Of a DNA stretch of 64,000 bases, positions 58,185 through 64,000 are shown piece by piece. A model generated the notes under the pieces. The model was not told where the DNA came from. It worked only from the letters and a program-made list of their open reading frames with translations, and made no database searches. The DNA lies in assembly GCA_051453625.1 (NCBI GenBank), contig JBOZIK010000001.1:121835200-121899199 (forward strand), in the 5' to 3' direction. The DNA comes from Welwitschia mirabilis. Its lineage: Eukaryota > Gnetophyta > Gnetopsida > Welwitschiales. A program made the translations under genes and the position numbers. Positions within the stretch are counted from its first letter, which is position 1. Each line of letters opens with the position of its first letter.

Positions 58185-58870
58185 AGTTATAGAAATCTCA
58201 TGATGTGAGAAGTGAATTGTTTCTTCATTTCCGTCTCTCTTTTGGACATGTACCTACTTTCCTTATGTGGTTGATTTTATTGAGAGATGCTTTTAAACTC
58301 AAATGCTCCTCACATATTCTTTCAAATGCAAGTCTATTGGGCTCAGAGTTTTCAATGAGTAAGGTCAAATAATGATATGCCTCCTCTACTTTAGAGGCAA
58401 GCGTGTGTATTGGTATTCGTAATTGTGGGATAAGATGAGTTTGAGAATATTCTGCTCGAACCATTGCTTCTAATTTTTCCTTGTTATCTTGAATAACTTA
58501 TTTTAGTGGTTTTTCATGTGGATCTTGGATTACTAGAATTGCACAGGGACTATCATCATTTTGAAATACTACATTTTGTGGTGATTGTGATGTAGGAGGT
58601 TGAGCAGGAAAGGGGTTCTTCTAAATCTCAAGTTGTTCATTTGCAGCTGCTAAGATAGTGTCGAATTTTACATCCTTATTTTTAATGATGTCTTGGATAA
58701 TGTATTTTAAGTTGAAATAATTATTAGTATGATGTCCTCAAACTCAATGGTACTCACAATACTTGGACTCATCATACCCTCTTGGTTTAGGTGCATTTAG
58801 GTTCCTTTACCTAATTTGAGGCAATTGGATTACCCCCTTTTCTAATAACATTAAGAGGATTTGTCTCATT
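58185..58870 (-). pseudogene. Gag C-terminal region with zinc-finger remnant
   Basis: Near 58690-58780 the minus strand reads ESKYCEYH, then GHHTNNYFNLKYIIQDIIKN. This is the CxxH...GHxTxxC...L motif of Tat gag, with the last Cys changed to Tyr. The frame 58225-58464 (LRIPIHTLASKVEEAYHYLT and RICEEHLSLKASL) lies between it and protease and has no domain I can name. Confidence 0.7.
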
Positions 58871-60704
58871 GGAATATTTAATTTTATGAAACTCCTTCTA
58901 GGTCAAAAAATTGTGGTTTAATTTTGAGGCCTATTTTTTGCCTTGATTTTGAGGTGTATGTGCCTGTTGTTGAGGTTGTGGTGACAGNNNNNNNNNNNNN
59001 NNNNNNNNNNNNNNNNNNNNNNNNNNNNNNNNNNNNNNNNNNNNNNNNNNNNNNNNNNNNNNNNNNNNNNNNNNNNNNNNNNNNNNNAGGTGTATGTGCC
59101 TGTTGTTGAGGTTGTGGTGACAGTAGCGGTTGCATTTGTCTTGGTGAAGGGTAGAATGGTTGATGGTAAGTCGGTTGAGGAGCAAAAGCTTATGGAAAAA
59201 AAGGGGCTTAAGGTGCCATTGACATCGTCATTAGGTTGCTCATCGGTTGGGGCAGGTAAATTAGTCGAATTAGTTGATTGATGATAGCAACATTCTTTGG
59301 GGTGTTACTTCTAGTATTGTTATTATCCCTTTTGGATGGTTCCCTNNNNNNNNNNNNNNNNNNNNNNNNNNNNNNNNNNNNNNNNNNNNNNNNNNNNNNN
59401 NNNNNNNNNNNNNNNNNNNNNNNNNNNNNNNNNNNNNNNNNNNNNCGGTTGCATTTGTCTTGGTGAAGAGTAGAATGGTTGATGGTAAGTCGGTTGAGGA
59501 GCAAAAGCTTATGGAAAAAAAGGGGCTTGAGGTGCCATTGACATCGTCATTAGGTTGCTCATCGGTTGGGGTAGGTAAATTAGTCGAATTAGTTGATTGA
59601 TGACAGCAACATTCTTTGGGGTGTTACTTCTAGTATTGTTATTATCCCTTTTGGATGGTTCCCTTTGGGATGTATTACCATATTTTATGGCTTCATTCTA
59701 TTCTCCTACAACTTCAATCCTTTTTGCTAGGTGACAGCTTGTTCGAAGGTTTTAAACAACTTTATTTTGAGATGTTCTAAAATATATGGAATGCAAGACT
59801 TAGCAAAGAACTATGTCATATCAGAGTATGCAATGGAGGTTTCCAGTTGTAGGGCAATGATCCTCCATTGTCGTGCATAAGCTTGTACCATTTCATTGAA
59901 TTATTGCTTCATCATGATCAAAGAGTCTAACATAACTCATTTTGTGATATTAATGGAATAGCGTTGAACAAACATTTCAAGTAATTGTTTTAAACTTCTA
60001 ATCGAATGAGTTGGTATCCTATGGTACCATTCGAGAGCTTCTTGTTTCAAAGATTGATAAAATAGGTGGCAGACTATGTTTAGTTCGATGTTGTACATAT
60101 GACATGCATGTTTGAGGTTTCTTACATGTATGATGGGGTCTTTTACACCTGTAAATTTCTCAAAGTCAGGCATTTCACTAGGTGATGTGATTTTTCTAGG
60201 AACAGAGGGGTGAATTAGGGTATCAGTAAAGTCAAAATATAAATAGTTTTTCTTGTTTTAGAGACCTTGTTTCAGGTCGTTAATAGCTTCCCAAATGGTT
60301 ATCAAATTAGNNNNNNNNNNNNNNNNNNNNNNNNNNNNNNNNNNNNNNNNNNNNNNNNNNNNNNNNNNNNNNNNNNNNNNNNNNNNNNNNNNNNNNNNNN
60401 NNNNNNNNNNATAAATAGTTTTTCTTGTTTTAGAGACCTTGTTTCAGGTTGTTAATAGCTTCCCAAATGGTTATCAAATTAGGTTGATCAAGAGTTTTGT
60501 TTTCAGCTTGCCTATTTCTAGGTGCTTCTTCTCCATGTATGGAGTATTCAAACAAGCTATCATCGTCAGCGGCCTGTTTCTTTAGGCCTTGTACTTGTGG
60601 TTGTTGTTGAATTTCGTGGTTTTCTTCATAACCCCATTCATTGATGAACTCTTTATTATTACTTTTTTCATAAAGGAGTTCATTCTGACGAGCTTGACTC
60701 CCTT
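58871..60704 (-). pseudogene. Gag of the Tat-like element
   Basis: Open minus-strand segment 59937-60173 is typical capsid: MPDFEKFTGVKDPIIHVRNL, LNIVCHLFYQSLKQEALEWY and LLEMFVQRYSINI, matching the MPxFxxYxGxxDPxxH...L...SLxGxAxxWF...FxxxY pattern. Upstream (60411-60700) lies a Gln/Glu/Asn-rich N-terminus (EWGYEENHEIQQQPQVQG, DDDSLFEYSIHGEE). Downstream (58900-59600) is a Gln/Pro-rich linker. Three false gaps duplicate parts: 36 bp, 219 bp and 72 bp repeat across them. Without those duplications the gene would be about 330 bp plus 300 N shorter. Confidence 0.85.
58952..60482. other. Assembly duplications flanking three 100-N gaps
   Basis: 58952-58987 equals 59088-59123 (36 bp); 59127-59345 equals 59446-59664 (219 bp, four substitutions); 60239-60310 equals 60411-60482 (72 bp, one substitution). 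These are contig ends or haplotypes placed in series rather than tandem repeats. Confidence 0.85.
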
Positions 60705-61528
60705 NNNNNNNNNNNNNNNNNNNNNNNNNNNNNNNNNNNNNNNNNNNNNNNNNNNNNNNNNNNNNNNNNNNNNNNNNNNNNNNNNNNNNNNNNNNNNNNN
60801 NNNNNNNNNNNNNNNNNNNNNNNNNNNNNNNNNNNNNNNNNNNNNNNNNNNNNNNNNNNNNNNNNNNNNNNNNNNNNNNNNNNNNNNNNNNNNNNNNNNN
60901 NNNNNNNNNNNNNNNNNNNNNNNNNNNNNNNNNNNNNNNNNNNNNNNNNNNNNNNNNNNNNNNNNNNNNNNNNNNNNNNNNNNNNNNNNNNNNNNNNNNN
61001 NNNNNNNNNNNNNNNNNNNNNNNNNNNNNNNNNNNNNNNNNNNNNNNNNNNNNNNNNNNNNNNNNNNNNNNNNNNNNNNNNNNNNNNNNNNNNNNNNNNN
61101 NNNNNNNNNNNNNNNNNNNNNNNNNNNNNNNNNNNNNNNNNNNNNNNNNNNNNNNNNNNNNNNNNNNNNNNNNNNNNNNNNNNNNNNNNNNNNNNNNNNN
61201 NNNNNNNNNNNNNNNNNNNNNNNNNNNNNNNNNNNNNNNNNNNNNNNNNNNNNNNNNNNNNNNNNNNNNNNNNNNNNNNNNNNNNNNNNNNNNNNNNNNN
61301 NNNNNNNNNNNNNNNNNNNNNNNNNNNNNNNNNNNNNNNNNNNNNNNNNNNNNNNNNNNNNNNNNNNNNNNNNNNNNNNNNNNNNNNNNNNNNNNNNNNN
61401 NNNNNNNNNNNNNNNNNNNNNNNNNNNNNNNNNNNNNNNNNNNNNNNNNNNNNNNNNNNNNNNNNNNNNNNNNNNNNNNNNNNNNNNNNNNNNNNNNNNN
61501 NNNNNNNNNNNNNNNNNNNNNNNNNNNN

Positions 61529-62216
61529 ATTTTTTCAGAATCTAAAAATGTTTGTGATTTTTATTTTTCATTTTTAAGAGAAATTTCAAAATTAAAAATA
61601 AAAGAAAGAAATTCTTTTTTTGTAAATAGAAGACTAATCCTAATTAATAGCTTTAAATGAACACTCTTACCTATTAAAAAAAACAAAAAATATTGCCTAA
61701 GTTTTTTTTTTAATTCTTTTTTTCAAACCTATAACTAAAAAGAGGGGAAAAAAACTATTTGAATGAGACCTTTCTTGTTTTTTTCTTAAAACAATGCCTT
61801 TTAAAAGTAAATTAAAAATAATAATTAAAAAAATTGAAATAGCCCTTTGTTGGTTTTTCCCCTAAGAAAAGCCTCCTTTTTTTTAAAAAAAACAAAAATA
61901 AAGATCAAAATAAAAATAAAAATAAAAGGAATAAATTAAAGGAAAAAAACCTAGGACTGCGCTACTGTGTCTCCACTCTGCCTCTCCGTGCTCTATTTGC
62001 ATTTTTCTTCGGTCGCCTCTCTGTGTTTCTTCCTATGCGTTCCTTGTTTTTTTTGGCTCTCCCGTCCTTCCACTATGCCTTGCTTTTTTTTTCCCCCTAT
62101 TTTTTCCCCACGTTTCTTTTTATAGGATGCGCTTGTGGGTGGCGCCTCCTTTTCTGGCACCGCCCTCTATCACCGCCCCTTCTTGGGGTGTGCAACGCGT
62201 TTACAGTAGTTACATA
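61529..62216 (-). repeat. Candidate LTR/leader of the Tat-like element
   Basis: Lies upstream of gag in the element's sense, across the 824-N gap. The 61954-62216 part is clearly richer in GC and CpG than the rest of the window. The minus strand has a TATA box at 62116-62124 (CTATAAAAAG) and the transcribed side is AT-rich leader-like DNA. No matching 3' LTR was found near 52-53 kb, so this stays a candidate. The plus-strand frame 62023-62232 is probably antisense. Confidence 0.4.
62116..62124 (-). promoter_or_regulatory. TATA box in the candidate LTR
   Basis: The minus strand reads CGCATCCTATAAAAAGAAAC, in a GC-rich context where a chance TATA is less likely. Confidence 0.45.
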
Positions 62217-62661
62217 TGTAGTTTTAGCCTAAGGATCCAGTGGTAGAATAGACAAGATCCAACACAAGTGCGAGTAGTGACCTAAGCGAATGGTATAGAT
62301 GCTCCTTATTCATTGACTTGAATGCCATTTAGGTAAACTGCCATTACCAAATATACAGTTGTGACTTAGTCCTATGTCACATTGCCAGAGCATTTAGGTT
62401 AGTATTCTTTGTTATATGCTATAACCTTAGGGGTACCACCACCTCACTGGCACTAGATTTATATGGGTTTTATTCATTCTTATATAAGCCCTTTAGGTTT
62501 ACACAAGTATTCATATAATTTAGAGATTAGATATAATGATATGATGTACTTAGTTTCTTGTACATCACTCATTTCTTTGTAGTTCCTATTTTATTTTAAT
62601 TATTTTGCAAGAACATTCCATTATGCATGTTCCAGCGTTATAGCATACCAATTATAATAAG
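62217..62661 (+). repeat. Candidate copia LTR (plus strand)
   Basis: Ends at a copia-type PBS (62662-62673), with a TATA-like TTATATAAGCCC near 62479 in the right orientation. A possible start is TGTAGTTTTAGCC at 62217. No partner LTR lies in the window, so the left end is uncertain. Confidence 0.45.
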
Positions 62662-62673
62662 TGGTGTTAGAGC
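62662..62673 (+). promoter_or_regulatory. Copia PBS (plus strand)
   Basis: TGGTGTTAGAGC, two transitions from TGGTATCAGAGC. It lies after a candidate LTR and before non-coding leader-like DNA. Confidence 0.6.
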
Positions 62674-62819
62674 TATACCATTTATAACACTTATTAGAGG
62701 GAGAGATGTTGAAATAGAAACTTTTAGTAATCGTACCTCCCCTAAGAAGCATAAACCCCATAGTTGCCTAAATGAAGGACTTGATTATTCCTACTGCCTC
62801 ATAGAATTTATGATATCAA

Positions 62820-62905
62820 GTAGGGAATCCAAAAGTTCAAACCCACTTAACTGGTAAGTGGAAGATGAGTGTCTCATCAATTGAACTACCACCTCACTAG
62901 CCTCA
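62820..62905 (-). mobile_element. tRNA-like head, probable SINE
   Basis: On the minus strand GTGAGGTGGTAGTTCAATTG gives an exact pol III A box (TAGTTCAATTG, 62878-62888). Exactly 34 bases later comes GGTTTGAACTT (62833-62843), the B box with three mismatches that are all C-to-T. This spacing fits a tRNA or tRNA-derived SINE. The body would extend toward lower coordinates, possibly to an A-rich stretch near 62580. No cloverleaf with paired acceptor ends was found, so a functional tRNA is unlikely. Confidence 0.55.
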
Positions 62906-63680
62906 TGCTTTACTAATTCTTTTTTTTTTAGTTTAATTTATTAATATTATTTACATGAGAAAACTTTTCTATAATTTTATTTATATCTCATAGGCAAAGA
63001 TAGTTTATATGTCTTAATTATTTATGTTGAATCTAGTATGATAATTCAACCATTATAAGTAAAATGTAAAACATTTTTAGTAGAATAAAATAAGTGCATG
63101 TCATTAAGATTTTCCTTAGTTCTCATTGCTTTAAGGCAATCTATGCTATGATATAAGCAGCAAAGTTTTTATTATGATATACATTGAATATGGTATAACA
63201 TCATATTTTTGGTAATTGATACTTCATTCAAAATTGTAATAAATTTTAAGAGAATAATTTATGTTATTCATGATCACATGTTCTATATTGAAATTTACTT
63301 TTGTTATTTTGATCCCTTAAAGTTATGGCTGGATTGTCACTAACCATCATCTATGTATATGTATCATATGATATTCAAAAATAATTCTTTATAACAATTT
63401 ATACATTTAAAGATGTCAAGATCAATATATCAAAATAAGAATAAACACTTCTATTATTAAACTCAATTACATTTACATCATTAATGCATAAGAAATCAAT
63501 AACAAAATTTTTAATATAATTATTATTATTATCTTCTTCTATTTATATGAGATAGATCTTAAAGTACATGGCATTCCTCCTTACTGTGCCTTCTTTATCC
63601 TCTATTTCTTTACTTATTCCTTCATCCTTTATTTACAATTTCAAGGGTTTTTCTAGAAATTTTTTATTAGACAAGCATGG
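62906..63680. other. AT-rich DNA, no feature identified
   Basis: No domain seen. It may be copia internal leader. The plus frame 63568-63756 is a chance frame that runs into the GA repeat. Confidence 0.5.
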
Positions 63681-63683
63681 GGG

Positions 63684-63685
<2 letters not shown>

Positions 63686-63747
<62 letters not shown>
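63686..63747. repeat. (GA)n microsatellite
   Basis: About 30 GA units followed by TGTATATAGAGAGATC. Similar in style to the tract at 18493-18550. Confidence 0.95.
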
Positions 63748-63749
<2 letters not shown>

Positions 63750-64000
63750 TATATAGAGAGATCTAGAGAGAATAAAAAAGAAAAAAAATCAAACTAGTTC
63801 ATGCTTTTTTGTCATGAGACACTAAATAGAATATGATATTCATCCTTTAACATTACTTTAGTAAATTCTTTGTTCCTTTTATATTTCCTAAATAATTTTT
63901 AATTGCATTTTGTTTATTCATTTTTCAAAGTTTCTTAAGGTTAAGTAAAATGTTACTCTTGAAGTTTTATTTTTGCAATTAAGTTTTTTCTTACCGAAAC
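63748..64000. other. AT-rich DNA to the window end
   Basis: No feature recognised. Confidence 0.5.

Larger units (their letters stand above)
52985..60704 (-). mobile_element. Tat/Ogre-like Ty3/gypsy retrotransposon
   Basis: On the minus strand: gag (60704 to about 58200), protease (58180-57095), a spacer of about 520 bp, RT (56345-55450), RNase H, a second RNase H (54811-54220) and integrase (54130 to about 53000). The second RNase H after the first and the protease-RT spacer are traits of the Tat lineage, including Ogre elements. This is the least decayed element in the window, with longer open segments and intact RT and second-RNase-H catalytic residues, but stops remain and five arbitrary 100-N or shorter gaps break it. 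Neither LTR is confirmed. A candidate LTR region lies at 61529-62216. Confidence 0.82.
4739..61528. other. Nineteen assembly gaps
   Basis: Exactly 100 N: 4739-4838, 8245-8344, 18567-18666, 22994-23093, 30017-30116, 46680-46779, 52282-52381, 54479-54578, 58988-59087, 59346-59445, 60311-60410. Other lengths: 5808-6204, 7797-7806, 15160-15697, 36677-37574, 53072-53401, 55204-55336, 57210-57858, 60705-61528. The 100-N class has arbitrary size. Any long open frame across these is meaningless. Confidence 0.98.

Noticed and set aside
4739-61528. A new defence or multi-gene system
   Set aside because: All longer coding signals resolve to retroelement domains except 48700-49430 and 52487-52765, which are single and unsupported by neighbours.
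62229-62260. tRNA-Gly-like A box (AGTGGTAGAATAG) on the plus strand
   Set aside because: No B box at the right distance and no cloverleaf pairing seen.

Overview
The window looks like a gene-poor, strongly AT-rich stretch of a vascular plant nuclear genome, most likely an angiosperm. Nearly everything recognisable is decayed transposable element: Athila-like and Tat/Ogre-like Ty3/gypsy elements, Ty1/copia elements with the initiator-Met type primer-binding site, an L1-type LINE, and large LTR derivatives that lack reverse transcriptase. I found no intact host gene, no rRNA gene, no CRISPR array and no bacterial operon. Most reading frames are broken by stops, many of which look like C-to-T decay of Gln, Arg or Trp codons. 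There are 19 runs of N; at least five of the 100-N runs have the same sequence on both sides and are therefore unmerged contig ends.

Layout. 1-1740: unrecognised AT-rich DNA. 1740-12223 (minus): Athila-like Ty3/gypsy material pieced together from three diverged, overlapping segments (INT, RNase H and RT; then RT/PR/gag; then PR/gag/leader/PBS/LTR). Its LTR abuts a copia element, X1 (12224-18836, minus), which is itself inserted in a second copia copy, X2 (18837-20885 plus 30311-31665, minus). X2 is split by a plus-strand cluster of LTR elements (family A, 20886-30310). The cluster has three LTRs and a matching 5-bp target duplication, and X1 preserves the corresponding empty site. X2 in turn abuts a gypsy gag fragment (31680-32480, minus).

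34985-42906 (plus): element B, related to A. It has 1.3-kb LTRs with an eight-unit repeat array upstream of a TATA box, a decayed tRNA-Asp-type PBS and a tandem array of units of about 525 bp. It keeps sequence up to the pre-RT linker but has no visible RT, RNase H or integrase. 43261 to about 49740 (plus): a decayed LINE with endonuclease and RT, followed by or including an unidentified coding-like stretch at 48700-49430. 49980-50850: plus-strand gypsy gag. 52487-52765: a small intact minus-strand ORF with a TATA box upstream, in a patch that keeps CpGs. 52985-60704 (minus): a Tat/Ogre-like element with gag, PR, a spacer, RT (YVDD box present), RNase H, a second RNase H (D, E, D present) and INT. 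61529-64000: a relatively GC-rich pocket with a TATA box, a plus-strand copia LTR and PBS, a tRNA-like head consistent with a SINE, and a GA microsatellite.

The elements do not work together as a pathway. The main biological content is the nested insertion history and the RT-less A/B family, which would have depended on proteins from autonomous gypsy elements.
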